From Brenneria salicis ATCC 15712 = DSM 30166 (GTDB lineage Bacteria > Pseudomonadota > Gammaproteobacteria > Enterobacterales > Enterobacteriaceae): DNA of 55,839 nucleotides. The notes beneath the pieces were generated by a model. That model worked only from the letters and a program-made list of their open reading frames with translations. It was not told the origin of the DNA and did no database searches. Below are positions 39,042 to 48,980 of the stretch, piece by piece (within the stretch, counting starts at the first letter, position 1; each line of letters begins with the position of its first letter). The position numbers and the translations under genes were made by a program. The stretch is from NCBI RefSeq assembly GCF_003315515.1, contig NZ_QNRY01000024.1, forward strand, positions 1-55,839, given 5' to 3'.

Positions 39042-40940
39042 TCAGTAAGCGCCGGCAATCGGGTGATGCGCGACAAAATGCCGCTCACCAACCTGCACCA
39101 GAGGCGCAATGGTAGGTTCATCGCCTAGTGCCCGAATTGGGCTGGGTATTTCATCAACCAGTAAAACCTGTTCACGCTGGCGGCGCGACGGATCAGCAAC
39201 CGGCACCGCCGCCATCAGCTTACGGGTATAGGGATGATGGGGGTTTTCGAACACCGCGCTGCGCGGCCCGATTTCCACGATTTGCCCCATATACATCACC
39301 GCGACCCGGTGGCTGATCCGCTCCACCACCGCCATATCATGGGATATAAATAAAAATGCAATGCCGAATTCGCGTTGCAGATCCAGCATCAGATTGATGA
39401 TTTGCGCCTGAATGGAGACATCCAGCGCGGAAACCGCCTCATCCGCGATAACCACTTTGGGGTTCGGCGCCAATGCTCTGGCGATGCAGATGCGCTGACG
39501 CTGCCCACCGGAAAACTCATGCGGATAGCGGCGCGCGTGTTCAGGTTGCAGCCCTACCCGCGCCAACAGCCATGCAACGCGCTGTTCCGCCTCCTGCCTG
39601 CTCCCTATTCCATGCACCAGCAACGGTTCCATAATGGAAAACCCGACCGTCAGACGCGGGTCCAGCGAAGCATAGGGGTCCTGAAAAATAAACTGGATAT
39701 CCTTGCGCAAATGCTGCAACGCCGAACCGCTCAGTTGGTTAATCCGCTGGCCATCAAAAACAATCGTTCCGCTCTGGCTTTCCACCAGTTTCAGCAAGGC
39801 CCGTCCGGTGGTGGATTTGCCGCTGCCCGATTCGCCGACCAGCGATAACGTTTCACCCGGATAGAGATCAAAACTCACTTTTTCGACCGCATGAACCTGA
39901 CGGGTTATCCGGTTCAACAAGCCCGTGCGGATCGGAAAGCGCGTGACCAGATCCCGCACCTGTAAAATAGGGTCGGCATGGGCGGGAATAGTATTCTGCG
40001 GCACGCTGTCGGCAAGCGGTTGCGTCTCGCCATTCAGCAAGGGGAATTTTGCCGGGAACACCTGACCCTGCATTGAACCCAACGTCGGCACCGCCGCCAG
40101 TAAAGCCTGTGTATACGGATGCCGCGGCGTATTGAAAATCTGCTCAACGCCGCCGGCCTCCACGTTTTCGCCGCGATACATCACCATTACCCGGTCGGCC
40201 ACTTTAGCGACTACGCCCATATCGTGGGTGATGAAAATAACGGCCATGTTCATTTCCCGTTGCAACACACGAATCAATTGCAGGATCTGGGCCTGAATAG
40301 TCACATCCAGCGCCGTGGTCGGCTCATCGGCAATCAGCAACGACGGTTTACACGAGAGCGCCATCGCAATCATCACCCGCTGACGCATCCCGCCGGAAAG
40401 CTGATGAGGATAGCGATCCAATACGTTACGCGCTTCAGGAATACGCACCCGCTCCAGCATACGCAACGCTTCCTGCCGCGCGGCGCGGTGATCCATGCCC
40501 TGATGCAAACGAATGGATTCGGCAATCTGCTCGCCTACCGGAAAGACCGGATTCAGCGAGGTCATCGGCTCCTGAAAAATCATGGCCAGGTCAGCGCCGC
40601 GCAGTTTACGCATCCGCGACTGCGGGAGTTCACGCAAATCAAGCACCTGACCATTGCGCCGGCGAAACAGCATTTCACCCTGATGAATCACGCCGCCGGC
40701 CTGTTCAATCAAGCGCATCACCGCCAGTGACGTCACCGACTTCCCCGAACCGGATTCGCCGACAATCGCCAGCGTTTCCCCGCGATCCACGGAAAACATC
40801 AAATCACGCACCGCATCCGTCCGTTGCCCCTGCTGCTGAAAATAAACACTCAAATCGCGCACCGCCAATACCCGCTGGTCCGGCAGGGAAAGTTCCGCAG
40901 CGGTAGGCGGCGATGCAGAATGATGCCGTGCTAATGCCAT
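39042..40940 (-). CDS. gsiA: Glutathione ABC transporter ATPase GsiA
   Basis: Fused double-ATPase subunit of the glutathione importer, 632 aa (E. coli 623). Domain 1: Walker A GESGSGKS at 61-68, signature LSGGMRQR at 181-188, Walker B LLIADEP at 201-207. Domain 2: Walker A GESGSGKS at 369-376, signature FSGGQRQR and [12 protein letters not shown]. It is first in gsiABCD and diverges from moeA. In E. coli the gene iaaA lies between moeA and gsiA and is co-transcribed; it is missing here. Confidence 0.95.
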   Translation of the reverse strand: MALARHHSASPPTAAELSLPDQRVLAVRDLSVYFQQQGQRTDAVRDLMFSVDRGETLAIVGESGSGKSVTSLAVMRLIEQAGGVIHQGEMLFRRRNGQVLDLRELPQSRMRKLRGADLAMIFQEPMTSLNPVFPVGEQIAESIRLHQGMDHRAARQEALRMLERVRIPEARNVLDRYPHQLSGGMRQRVMIAMALSCKPSLLIADEPTTALDVTIQAQILQLIRVLQREMNMAVIFITHDMGVVAKVADRVMVMYRGENVEAGGVEQIFNTPRHPYTQALLAAVPTLGSMQGQVFPAKFPLLNGETQPLADSVPQNTIPAHADPILQVRDLVTRFPIRTGLLNRITRQVHAVEKVSFDLYPGETLSLVGESGSGKSTTGRALLKLVESQSGTIVFDGQRINQLSGSALQHLRKDIQFIFQDPYASLDPRLTVGFSIMEPLLVHGIGSRQEAEQRVAWLLARVGLQPEHARRYPHEFSGGQRQRICIARALAPNPKVVIADEAVSALDVSIQAQIINLMLDLQREFGIAFLFISHDMAVVERISHRVAVMYMGQIVEIGPRSAVFENPHHPYTRKLMAAVPVADPSRRQREQVLLVDEIPSPIRALGDEPTIAPLVQVGERHFVAHHPIAGAY

Positions 40941-41301
40941 TAACCGTAGATCTCCATTTAAACAGGGGTCGCGATGACGACAGTTGGATCAGGGACGAGT
41001 GATGAACCGACTTTAGCGGCAAGAGGCCCTTCGTCATCACACGCGTTTTGACTATATTTAGCGCAAGGTATAATGTAAAGCAGAAACTTATTCGGCTCTT
41101 TGATAAAAATTCTTTTTAGAACATTAAGTTAATAAAAATAAATAAACGTTATATAACCCATGGCTCACCAGGTTCGCCGTCATCGTCCCTTCCCGAAATA
41201 CCCGATTCCTTGAGCCGCCCGCGTTCTCTGACATAATAGTGGCATACAATACCTGTTTTCGCCCGCAGCCCCGCTGGGGAGAAACCAATCATGGAGTGCA
41301 G
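40941..41301. promoter_or_regulatory. Divergent promoter region gsiA / moeA
   Basis: About 360 bp with no gene. An A/T-rich stretch (41050-41160) probably contains the gsi promoter. A plus-strand promoter for moeA is listed separately. No trace of iaaA is visible. Confidence 0.5.
41210..41237 (+). promoter_or_regulatory. Predicted sigma-70 promoter of moeAB
   Basis: TTGAGC (41210-41215) and CATAAT (41232-41237) with a 16-nt spacer, about 65 nt upstream of the moeA ATG. Confidence 0.5.
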
Positions 41302-42537
41302 ATGGAAAGCGTTACCTCAGGCTTATTGTCCCTCGAACAGGCGCTGGAAAAGATGTTTTCTCAGGTATCATTAATACCGGAAACAGAAAACGTTTCGCTG
41401 TATGACGCCGCTGGCCGAATTACCGCCAGCCCCATAACGTCGCCCATCAACGTTCCTTCCTTCGCCAATGCCGCGATGGACGGCTACGCGGTTCGTTGCG
41501 CGGATCTCAGCGCGTCGACGCCGCTGCCGGTGGCGGGCAAGGCATTCGCCGGCGCGCCGTTCAACGGCGAATGGCCTATGAGCGCGTGTATCCGTATCAT
41601 GACCGGCGCGCCGATCCCCAAAGGCGCCGACGCGGTTATCATGCAGGAGCAAGCAGAAGTCAGTGATGCCGGCGTTAGTTTTCCTCAGCACGTTAAACCC
41701 GGACAGAATATTCGTCTGCCAAGTGAAGATATCCGCGCTGGCGCGGTGGTGTTGCCCGCCGGAAAAAAATTGAGCGTTGCGGAATTGCCGCTGCTGGCAT
41801 CGTTAGGACTCGCCCGGATTGACGTATACCGTCGATTGAAAGTCGCCATTTTTTCAACTGGCGATGAGCTTCAACCGGTCGGCACAACGCTTCAGGCCGG
41901 ACAGATTTATGACACCAACCGCTTTGCCGTGCGCCTGATGCTGGAGCAGATCGGCTGTGAGGTTAACGATCTGGGCATCATTGCCGATGATCCCGACGCG
42001 CTGCGCCACGCCTTTCATCGGGCAGACCGCAGCGCCGACCTGGTTATCAGCAGTGGCGGCGTTTCCGTGGGTGAAGCGGATTATACCAGGCAGATGCTGA
42101 GTGAGTTGGGAGATATCCATTTCTGGAAACTGGCGATCAAACCCGGCAAACCGTTCGCTTTCGGCAAGTTACAGCAGGCCTGGTTCTGCGGTCTGCCGGG
42201 AAATCCGGTTTCCGCAGTCCTCACTTTCTATCAACTGGTTCAGCCGCTGCTGGCCCGTTTAGCGGGTCATACCGATTGGCGTCTGCCCGCGCGTCTGCGG
42301 GTGAAAACCACCAGCGCCCTGAAAAAATCCCCCGGCCGCATGGATTTCCAACGCGGTATTTTCAGCCGTAACGCACAGGGTGAACTGGAAGTCAGAAGCA
42401 CCGGCCACCAGGGTTCGCATGTCTTCAGTTCCTTCAGTCTGGCAAATTGTTTTATCGTGCTGGAAGCCGAGCGAGACCACGTTGCCGCCGGAGAATGGGT
42501 GGAAATAGAACCCTTCAATTCACTGCTGGGACATTGA
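41302..42537 (+). CDS. moeA: Molybdopterin molybdotransferase MoeA
   Basis: Inserts molybdate into adenylated molybdopterin to complete Moco. 411 aa from ATG 41302 (GGAG 8-12 nt upstream), the same as E. coli; an upstream in-frame ATG at 41239 is unlikely. Motifs: [13 protein letters not shown] (domain III, with the catalytic Asp), [30 protein letters not shown] and [13 protein letters not shown] with KPGKPFAFG and [15 protein letters not shown] in the MoCF domain. It overlaps no gene; moeB starts 3 nt after its stop. Confidence 0.95.
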   Translation: MESVTSGLLSLEQALEKMFSQVSLIPETENVSLYDAAGRITASPITSPINVPSFANAAMDGYAVRCADLSASTPLPVAGKAFAGAPFNGEWPMSACIRIMTGAPIPKGADAVIMQEQAEVSDAGVSFPQHVKPGQNIRLPSEDIRAGAVVLPAGKKLSVAELPLLASLGLARIDVYRRLKVAIFSTGDELQPVGTTLQAGQIYDTNRFAVRLMLEQIGCEVNDLGIIADDPDALRHAFHRADRSADLVISSGGVSVGEADYTRQMLSELGDIHFWKLAIKPGKPFAFGKLQQAWFCGLPGNPVSAVLTFYQLVQPLLARLAGHTDWRLPARLRVKTTSALKKSPGRMDFQRGIFSRNAQGELEVRSTGHQGSHVFSSFSLANCFIVLEAERDHVAAGEWVEIEPFNSLLGH

Positions 42538-42539
42538 TT

Positions 42540-43292
42540 ATGCTGCCATCACTCAGTGATGCCGAAGCGCTGCGTTACAATCGTCAGATTGTGCTGCGCG
42601 GCTTCGATTTTGACGGACAAGAGAAGCTTAAAGCGGCGCGACTGCTGATTGTCGGGCTTGGCGGATTGGGCTGCGCGGCAGCCCAATACCTGGCCGCCGC
42701 GGGCGTCGGCCATTTGACGCTGCTGGATTTTGACGCCGTTTCGCTTTCCAACCTGCAACGTCAGATCCTGCACCGCGATGAACGTATTGGCATGGCGAAA
42801 GTCGAATCGGCACGGATCGCGCTGGCGGCCATCAATCCGCATCTTGCGTTGAATACAGTAAACGCCAGCCTGAATGACGACGCGCTGGGCGCGCTGATGG
42901 AAAAGCACGATGCGGTGCTGGATTGCACCGACCATGTCGCGATCCGCGAAAGGTTGAACCGCCTTGGTTTCCAGCTAAGGAAACCCCTGATTTCCGGTGC
43001 GGCGATCCGCATGGAAGGCCAGATCAGCGTGTTTACCTACCAACCGGATGAACCTTGCTACCGCTGCCTCAGCCGATTGTTTGGCGACAACAGGCCGACC
43101 TGCGCGGAAACCGGCGTGATGGCGCCCTTGGTCGGCACCATTGGCAGTTTGCAAGCTCTGGAAGCGATTAAACTCCTGACCGGCTACGGTAAGGTCGCCA
43201 CAGGGCGCTTGCTGATGTTCGATGCTATGACGCTGCAATTTCGCGAAATCAAGCTGCCGAAAAACGCCAACTGCGAGGTGTGCGGCGATTAA
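42540..43292 (+). CDS. moeB: Molybdopterin synthase adenylyltransferase MoeB
   Basis: E1-like enzyme that adenylates the C-terminal Gly of MoaD, whose gene is also in this window. 250 aa (E. coli 249). Nucleotide-binding GLGGLGCAAAQYL is at 39-51; the Arg finger region is SNLQRQILH; two CxxC pairs bind zinc (CYRC at about 173-176 and CEVC at the C-terminus). The conserved RPTCAETGVMAPLVG loop is intact. A longer upstream reading is only an overlap with moeA. Confidence 0.95.
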   Translation: MLPSLSDAEALRYNRQIVLRGFDFDGQEKLKAARLLIVGLGGLGCAAAQYLAAAGVGHLTLLDFDAVSLSNLQRQILHRDERIGMAKVESARIALAAINPHLALNTVNASLNDDALGALMEKHDAVLDCTDHVAIRERLNRLGFQLRKPLISGAAIRMEGQISVFTYQPDEPCYRCLSRLFGDNRPTCAETGVMAPLVGTIGSLQALEAIKLLTGYGKVATGRLLMFDAMTLQFREIKLPKNANCEVCGD

Positions 43293-43301
43293 TCAGACTT
43301 A

Positions 43302-43318
43302 CGCGGCAAAGTGCCGCG
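43302..43318. terminator. Hairpin downstream of moeB
   Basis: CGCGGCA/TGCCGCG with loop AAG, 9 bases past the moeB stop. There is no U-tract, so it may stabilise the RNA instead. Confidence 0.4.
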
Positions 43319-43552
43319 AACCGGATAGCAAGTAGGCGCGTTGACATTGAGCCGTCATTATCTCAAGTTCATTCATCGTTAGAAAATTGCATACATAAAT
43401 CAATCTACTATTTTCTTGTATACGATAGATATCAGTGTCACTGTGTAAATACTCGTCACCTTTAAGGTTGCAGGTGCGTTGATTAGGTTGCCGACTCCCT
43501 GTGCTTCGAAATCTGTTGGGTATATAAGCAACTAGATAAAGAGGAATACATC

Positions 43553-44152
43553 ATGAGTAATGCTTTTTTGCAAGCTATCAAAACACGTCGCAGCATCTAT
43601 GCCATCGGAAATAAATTACCCCTCGCAGAAGACGCTGTAACCGCGCTGATTACAGAAGCGGTCAAAGAGAGCCCGTCAGCATTCAACTCACAAAGTTCTC
43701 GCGTTGTGATACTGTTTGGCCAACAACACGATAAAGTCTGGGATATCGTGAAGCAGCAGTTGAAGAAAATCGTTCCGGCGGATGCATTCACCGCCACGGA
43801 ACAGAAGCTGGCTTCGTTTGCCGCCGGCGCGGGGACGGTCTTATTCTTTGAAGACACAAAAGTCATCGAAGATCTGCAAACGAAGTTTGCTCTGTATGCG
43901 GACAATTTCCCGGTCTGGTCAGAGCATTCTACCGGGATCGCCCAGTTCGCGGTGTGGTCTACGCTCGCGCAGGAAAAAATCGGCGCATCGTTGCAGCACT
44001 ATAATCCATTGATTGACGATGAAGTGAAACAACAGTGGAATTTGCCTGCCAGTTGGAAACTTCGTGCTCAGATGCCGTTTGGTTCAATTGAACAACCCGC
44101 CGGTGAAAAAACCTATATCCCGGATGAAGAACGTTTCCGTATTTTCAAATAA
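43553..44152 (+). CDS. Nitroreductase family protein (HBN1/Frm2/CinD type)
   Basis: FMN-dependent oxidoreductase of the short HBN1/Frm2-like branch of the nitroreductase family, which reduces quinones and nitroaromatics. 199 aa. Family marks: TRRSIYAIGNKLPL near the N-terminus (FMN phosphate contact), ESPSAFNSQSSRVVILFG (about 40-57), and AQMPFGSIEQPAGEKTY near the C-terminus. Start ATG has GAGGAA 6-8 nt upstream. It is a single gene with its own terminator. The physiological substrate is unknown; stress induction by metal or electrophile is a family trait, not shown here. Confidence 0.88.
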   Translation: MSNAFLQAIKTRRSIYAIGNKLPLAEDAVTALITEAVKESPSAFNSQSSRVVILFGQQHDKVWDIVKQQLKKIVPADAFTATEQKLASFAAGAGTVLFFEDTKVIEDLQTKFALYADNFPVWSEHSTGIAQFAVWSTLAQEKIGASLQHYNPLIDDEVKQQWNLPASWKLRAQMPFGSIEQPAGEKTYIPDEERFRIFK

Positions 44153-44179
44153 TACGACGATCGATAAAAGTTGCCTGAG

Positions 44180-44205
44180 AAAAAGGGACCATGCAGTCCC
44201 TTTTT
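44180..44205 (+). terminator. Terminator of the nitroreductase gene
   Basis: AAAAAGGGAC / GTCCCTTTTT, perfect 10-bp stem with a 6-nt loop and T5, 28 bases past the stop. It can also serve the opposing lipid kinase gene. Confidence 0.85.
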
Positions 44206-44277
44206 ATTATCGTTATGCGCTGGTTTTCCGTTATTGAAAAGACTTATCGCATTGCCATAACCTTACCCGCATTAGCG

Positions 44278-45180
44278 TCATTTCGGCGCAAATACCTGAA
44301 TGGCTTTTTCCCGAATATTGAATATCGCCGGGGTTTTTCCAATTAACTCCCCATCCGCATTGATATCATGGGGTTTTGCTGTATGCAGAGATAAATGCCG
44401 ACCGGAAAACGTGCGGACATTACGCCAACGGCCATGCGTTCCCCGCCGCATAAACGGAATAAGCGCAATCATCTCCCACCAGTGAGACACTTCCAGGCTG
44501 TAGACATCAAGGCGGCCATCATCCGGCGCGGCGGAATGTTGTACCGTCATCCCGCCACCGTAAAATCGGCCATTTCCGACGGAAACCTGCACCGTGCGAA
44601 CCCGTTCCTTAACGCCATCATGTTCGATTTCCGCCCGAAAGGGACGGCTCTGCTTCAATAGTTTAAATGCTGCCAGCGCGTAACCTAATGTTCCCCAACG
44701 TTTTTTAGACTTAGCCGACAAACCGCGGGCTAACGCGGCGGAAAAACCAATACTGGATACATTAAAGAACAGATGGCCGTTGACATCGCCTAAATCAATG
44801 GTGCGCAAGTGGCCCGCGGCAATGATTTCCACCGCCTGTTTGATATCCTTCGGGATCCCCAAAGTACGTGCAAAATCATTGGCCGTTCCCAACGGTAGAA
44901 CGCCCAGCGCCAACCCCGATTCAACCAATCCCGGCGCCGCCGCATTCAGCGTGCCGTCGCCGCCGCCGACAATAACAAAATCAATTTCTGCGGCATAAGT
45001 CCGAATAATATCACTACAGTTTCCCGTCTCTTTTTCAACCGGTTCAATAATATTGATATGCTTTGACTGTAATAATTGTTTCACATAACGCGCAGATGAT
45101 TCGCCATTACGCGCTCTTTTATTAATAAAGAGCAGGGCCGTCGGGCGTTGCTTTTTATTATCTAAATCATGGTTCATCAT
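44278..45180 (-). CDS. YegS/DAGK family lipid kinase
   Basis: Cytosolic or membrane-associated kinase of the diacylglycerol kinase catalytic family (NAD kinase-like fold). The nucleotide-binding GGGDGTLN is at 72-79 and the family signature PLGTANDFARTLGIP at about 96-110. The C-terminal beta-sandwich domain includes VSVGNGRFYGGGM and DINADGELIG. 300 aa agrees with YegS (299). The substrate may be diacylglycerol or phosphatidylglycerol. It is a single gene; two adjacent ATGs (45180, 45177) are equally possible starts. Confidence 0.85.
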   Translation of the reverse strand: MMNHDLDNKKQRPTALLFINKRARNGESSARYVKQLLQSKHINIIEPVEKETGNCSDIIRTYAAEIDFVIVGGGDGTLNAAAPGLVESGLALGVLPLGTANDFARTLGIPKDIKQAVEIIAAGHLRTIDLGDVNGHLFFNVSSIGFSAALARGLSAKSKKRWGTLGYALAAFKLLKQSRPFRAEIEHDGVKERVRTVQVSVGNGRFYGGGMTVQHSAAPDDGRLDVYSLEVSHWWEMIALIPFMRRGTHGRWRNVRTFSGRHLSLHTAKPHDINADGELIGKTPAIFNIREKAIQVFAPK

Positions 45181-45508
45181 CGTTTGTTAACCTAAATTGT
45201 TCAGAAAAATCAAATTGAATCTAACCATAAATGTAATAAATGTCACAAGAGCGCTTTAATAAGCCCACAATAAAATACAAAAAATTACATACACAGTCGC
45301 TACTTTATTCAGCTACTTAATGATGGAGGCTATTTTCAGGTTCTTTCGATATGTCCGACCGTTGCCGCGTTGACCTTTCATTGTCCATCCACGTATTGAT
45401 GTTTCCGGGGGTGACTGCTTAACTTCTGTAAGGTAGTCTACGACAATCGTCATGATCGAATAGATTTGTGTTGTCATTTCATTCAGTTACTACATTGAGG
45501 AAAGGGTC
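45181..45508 (+). other. Intergenic region upstream of the diguanylate cyclase
   Basis: About 330 bp between the divergent lipid kinase and cyclase genes. It contains a possible 17-codon leader frame (45320-45373, MMEAIFRFFRYVRPLPR) without a clear ribosome site. I see no other structure. Confidence 0.4.
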
Positions 45509-46984
45509 TTGCGATTTGGATTAATGATCAACTCTAACTGGCTGAATAAACCCAGGGCGATCGCCCTGCTTGCCGTTATGCTGTTCACTGCATTTTTGAT
45601 CATTAGTTGGACCAGTTATCAAGTAGCAAAAGAGTCGCTGGAAGCAGAGATAGAAGAAAACACCCTGCCCCTGACCAGCGACAATGTCTACTCAGAAATC
45701 CAGCAAGACTTGCTAAAACCGACTTTTATCTCATCACTGATGGCGCATGATACATTTGTACGTGACTGGGTTATCAATAACGAAAGCGATCCACAGGCGA
45801 TGATCCGCTATCTGAAAGAAATCGATAATCGCTTCAATACCATATTTTCTTTTTTCGTTTCGGATAAAACCAAACGTTACTACGATCCGCAGCGCATTCT
45901 AAAAACCGTTTCCGAAGACGTTCCCGACGATCAATGGTATTTTCAGGCCAGAACGCTGTTGGATGAAACGCCCTATTCCATTGATATTCGCGTCGATCCT
46001 GAAAAACGCACTCGTCTGGATATCTTAATCAATCACCGGGTTATGGACTATAACGGCAACTTCATCGGAGTCACCGGTGTCGGGATCCCCGTTGAACGGG
46101 TAAAACATCTGATTGAAAAATACGAGCAACGTTATAACCGCACCATCTATTTTATAGACAAAACAGGGAATGTGACATTGCACGGGGATACCTATCACCG
46201 CCCGCTGAAAATTCAGCAACAAGCCGGTTTATCCGCGCTGTCCACCTCAATTTTGACGGTCCCTGGCGGCGCATATGTGTATGAGATAGACGATAACCAA
46301 ATTTTTCTGAACACGCGGTTATTACCTGAGTTTGGCTGGTATCTGATGGTGGAGCAAAGTAATCACCCCAGCGAAAAACGACTGTTTGCCACGCTGATAA
46401 CCAATCTCGGCATTAGCGTTGGCTTCAGTATGCTGTTTTTATTCCTGCTCTGGCTGACCATTGGCGGCTACCAACGGCGACTAGAACAGATGGCCACCAC
46501 GGATAAACTGACCGGCATCATGAACCGGCAGGCCTTTGACTACTTCTTCACCCGGTTATTAGCCAAACGTATTTCTCATCAACAGCCTATCGCCATCGTG
46601 TTGATTGATATCGATCACTTTAAACAGATAAACGACCGCTATGGTCATGGCGTTGGCGATATAGTGCTTCAGCATATCGCCAGCCTGCTCCAGCAAACCA
46701 TCCGACGCAACGATCAAATCTGCCGCTGGGGGGGCGAAGAGTTCGTTGTGCTGTTGGATGACTGCAATCTTGATAACGCATTACTGCGTGCCGACACGCT
46801 GCGCAAAGAGATTGAATCAACGAAAATCAAATCCGCACGCGATACTATTCAGGTCACCATTAGTGGTGGCGTGGCGGAGTATCAACCCAATGAAACACTG
46901 GATACATTGATTAACCGTGCGGATATTGCGCTCTACCAGGCGAAACAGCAAGGGCGCAACCGGGTGGTTAAATCGGAAGCATAA
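45509..46984 (+). CDS. Membrane-bound diguanylate cyclase (Cache-like sensor + GGDEF)
   Basis: Makes cyclic di-GMP from two GTP. Two membrane helices (about 17-37 and 296-319) flank a periplasmic sensor of the dCache type (about 38-290). The GGDEF domain (about 330-490) has TDKLTGIMNRQAFD, DIDHFKQINDRYGHGVGD and the active GGEEF at 408-412. The inhibitory I-site RxxD is at 399-402, exactly 5 residues upstream, so product inhibition is expected. The start is probably TTG 45509, with GAGG 8 nt upstream; ATG 45524 is too far from it. Single gene; the signal sensed is unknown. Confidence 0.92.
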   Translation: MRFGLMINSNWLNKPRAIALLAVMLFTAFLIISWTSYQVAKESLEAEIEENTLPLTSDNVYSEIQQDLLKPTFISSLMAHDTFVRDWVINNESDPQAMIRYLKEIDNRFNTIFSFFVSDKTKRYYDPQRILKTVSEDVPDDQWYFQARTLLDETPYSIDIRVDPEKRTRLDILINHRVMDYNGNFIGVTGVGIPVERVKHLIEKYEQRYNRTIYFIDKTGNVTLHGDTYHRPLKIQQQAGLSALSTSILTVPGGAYVYEIDDNQIFLNTRLLPEFGWYLMVEQSNHPSEKRLFATLITNLGISVGFSMLFLFLLWLTIGGYQRRLEQMATTDKLTGIMNRQAFDYFFTRLLAKRISHQQPIAIVLIDIDHFKQINDRYGHGVGDIVLQHIASLLQQTIRRNDQICRWGGEEFVVLLDDCNLDNALLRADTLRKEIESTKIKSARDTIQVTISGGVAEYQPNETLDTLINRADIALYQAKQQGRNRVVKSEA

Positions 46985-47035
46985 TCGCTTTCGCCTGGTT
47001 ATCCCGATAACCGGCAGAAGTTGCCGCAGGAATGC

Positions 47036-47374
47036 CTACCCTACCCGTTTCCCGTAGGCGTATTTCACTTCAGAAATGCGCAACTCGTAATGCTTGTACC
47101 ACTCGGTGATACCAAACTCCTGCGCAATACGGTGTTCCGCATGATTTTTCCATTGCCTGATGGCTTCCAACGAATCCCAATAAGAGACGGTGATGCCGAA
47201 TCCATGACTGTCACGCGCGCTTTCCGCCCCTAAATAACCGAGTTGCTGCATCGCCAATGCCACCATGCGATTCGACATGGCGTGATATCCGGCGTCCCCC
47301 GCGGTGCGCTGAGATGAAAAAATAACCGCAAAATAAGGCGGTTCCGGCAAGCAAGCAAAAGACGTATCCGACAT
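47036..47374 (-). CDS. Antibiotic biosynthesis monooxygenase (ABM) domain protein
   Basis: 112-aa dimeric ferredoxin-like-fold protein of the ABM superfamily. The usual arrangement is present: first strand YFAVIFSSQR, helix MSNRMVALAMQQLGYLGAESAR, strand HGFGITVSYWDSLEAIRQWKNH, and C-terminal EFGITEWYKHYELRISEV. SYW-(S)LE-I--WK-H is the family signature. Members degrade heme, oxidise polyketides or have unknown roles; no metal or heme ligands can be named here. It converges on the diguanylate cyclase gene. Confidence 0.82.
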   Translation of the reverse strand: MSDTSFACLPEPPYFAVIFSSQRTAGDAGYHAMSNRMVALAMQQLGYLGAESARDSHGFGITVSYWDSLEAIRQWKNHAEHRIAQEFGITEWYKHYELRISEVKYAYGKRVG

Positions 47375-47514
47375 ATCACCGCCTCTGAATGTGAAGGAGA
47401 ATAAAAAAGGCGCAGCGGCACCATTGGCCCAGAGGAATCCGAGACTGAATACGTTTTAATATATTGAATTAACAAGCGCAATCGCAAAATAATTACATCG
47501 ATGGGATAAAATAA

Positions 47515-47548
47515 AGCGGGTATTGCTACACTACCGGCGATACCCGCT
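47515..47548 (-). terminator. Terminator of the YqaE-type gene
   Basis: AGCGGGTAT / ATACCCGCT, perfect 9-bp stem, beginning 9 bases past the stop; on the minus strand TTTATTTTAT follows. Confidence 0.75.
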
Positions 47549-47556
47549 CAACTCGA

Positions 47557-47724
47557 TTAAATGCTATCGGTTTTGGTCTGAACCCAAAACGCGTGGATCA
47601 ATCCGGGGAAATATCCCAGCAAAGTAAGAAGAATATTCAGGATAAATGCGCCGCCAATCCCTTTCCCCAGTAATACGCCCAGGGGCGGCAAAAGAATGGT
47701 AAATACAATGCGCCAAAAACCCAT
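47557..47724 (-). CDS. yqaE: YqaE/Pmp3 family small membrane protein
   Basis: A 55-aa proteolipid of the UPF0057/Pmp3 family with two membrane helices. It reads MGFWRIVFTILLPPLGVLLG, then the second helix with the diagnostic LNILLTLLGYFPGLIHAFWV, and ends KTDSI. It is nearly the same as E. coli YqaE. Start ATG 47724 has GGAG 6 nt upstream; another ATG 12 nt earlier is less well placed. Pmp3 homologues help maintain membrane potential under salt and cold stress in yeast and plants; the bacterial role is inferred. Confidence 0.9.
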   Translation of the reverse strand: MGFWRIVFTILLPPLGVLLGKGIGGAFILNILLTLLGYFPGLIHAFWVQTKTDSI

Positions 47725-47889
47725 ATCAATCTCCATAACGTAGTAATGATTTATGACCTTAGTACAGTGAATACGATTTGTCAGTATCCTCCGGGGACAT
47801 CATGAAAACAGAAGGAAAAAAGGTTTTACGTATGATGCTCTCACCGGGAGTTTTATCACAGAATAGGATGACGATAATTGCTTGAATAG

Positions 47890-47979
47890 TGGCGGAGAGA
47901 GAGGGATTTGAACCCTCGGAGGGATTGCTCCCTCAACGGTTTTCGAGACCGTCCCGTTCAGCCACTCCGGCACCTCTCC
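47890..47979 (-). tRNA. serU: tRNA-Ser (anticodon CGA)
   Basis: 90-nt class II tRNA. The acceptor stem GGAGAGG pairs with the 3' TCTCTCC, followed by G and an encoded CCA. The anticodon arm ACGGT-CTCGAAA-ACCGT gives CGA, reading UCG. The long variable arm GAGGGAGCAATCCCTC and T-loop GGTTCAAATCC are as in E. coli serU. It lies upstream of, and divergent from, mtfA, as serU does in E. coli. Confidence 0.97.
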
Positions 47980-48073
47980 GTTTAAGCGGTTGCTATGATG
48001 CCCGCTTTTGCGGCATTTTAACAGCATTAGCTCTCGCCTTTAAATTCAAGTGATGACTTAGCGAGCAACAGCG

Positions 48074-48871
48074 ATGATTAAATGGCCGTGGAAGACAAAT
48101 GAATGTGCGACTGAAACGTTGGAGCAGTGGCAACCCGCGCTGTCGATTCCCCTGTTAGCGCCATTGAGTGACGCGGAACGGCAAAAATTGATAATGATTG
48201 CTGAAAAATTTATGAAATTAAAACGCCTGATCCCGTTACAGGAACTGGCGCTAACCGAAATTATGCAGCAACGAATCTCGCTATTGTTTTCCCTGCCGGT
48301 GTTGGAACTGGGCATCGAATGTCTGGATGGCTTTCATGAGGTGCTGATTTATCCCGGCCCCTTCATTGTTGATGATGAATGGCAGGATGATATCGGGCTG
48401 GTACATACCGGTAAAATCGTGCAATCGGGGCAAAGTTGGGATCAAGGCCCGGTGATCCTCAACTGGCAGGAAGTTCAGGATTCGTTTGATCTATCCGGCT
48501 TCAATCTCATCATTCATGAAGTCGCCCACAAACTCGATGTACGCAGCAGCGGCACCGCCACGGGCGTGCCGGCCATCGCCCTGCGCGATATCGCCGCATG
48601 GGAACAGCATTTGCACGCAGCGATGGATGCATTGCAGGAAGAAATTGATTTGGTAGGCGAAGACGCCGCCAGCATGGACCCCTACGCCGCACAAGATCCT
48701 GTCGAATGTTTCGCGGTACTTTCCGAATATTTCTTCAGCGCGCCGGAACTGTTATCGGAACGATTCCCGGCGCTGTACCGCTGTTTTCAAGAATTTTACC
48801 GTCAAGACCCATTGAGCCGTCTCATCGACTGGAAAAAGAGCACCAACGACAACGCCCCGGTAATTTATTGA
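48074..48871 (+). CDS. mtfA: Mlc titration factor / zinc peptidase MtfA
   Basis: Cytosolic zinc aminopeptidase-like protein that binds and inactivates the glucose repressor Mlc and so raises ptsG expression. The zinc motif HEVAH is at 148-152 (HExxH), followed by KLD and the distal Glu in [13 protein letters not shown] near 216. 265 aa, equal to E. coli MtfA (YeeI). It lies between tRNA-Ser and tRNA-Asn exactly as in E. coli. Confidence 0.95.
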   Translation: MIKWPWKTNECATETLEQWQPALSIPLLAPLSDAERQKLIMIAEKFMKLKRLIPLQELALTEIMQQRISLLFSLPVLELGIECLDGFHEVLIYPGPFIVDDEWQDDIGLVHTGKIVQSGQSWDQGPVILNWQEVQDSFDLSGFNLIIHEVAHKLDVRSSGTATGVPAIALRDIAAWEQHLHAAMDALQEEIDLVGEDAASMDPYAAQDPVECFAVLSEYFFSAPELLSERFPALYRCFQEFYRQDPLSRLIDWKKSTNDNAPVIY

Positions 48872-48933
48872 TCGCGATAAAAGAAAGAATTGTATATAGC
48901 CTAAACAGTCAGACGATAACACCGATTTTACCG

Positions 48934-48962
48934 TTGACAGCATAACAGGCGCCGGATATGAT
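48934..48962 (+). promoter_or_regulatory. tRNA-Asn promoter
   Basis: TTGACA (48934-48939), 17-nt spacer, TATGAT (48957-48962), then GCGCCCCG, a GC-rich discriminator typical of stringently controlled stable-RNA promoters. The tRNA begins 18 nt after the -10. Confidence 0.88.
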
Positions 48963-48980
48963 GCGCCCCGTTCACACAAT

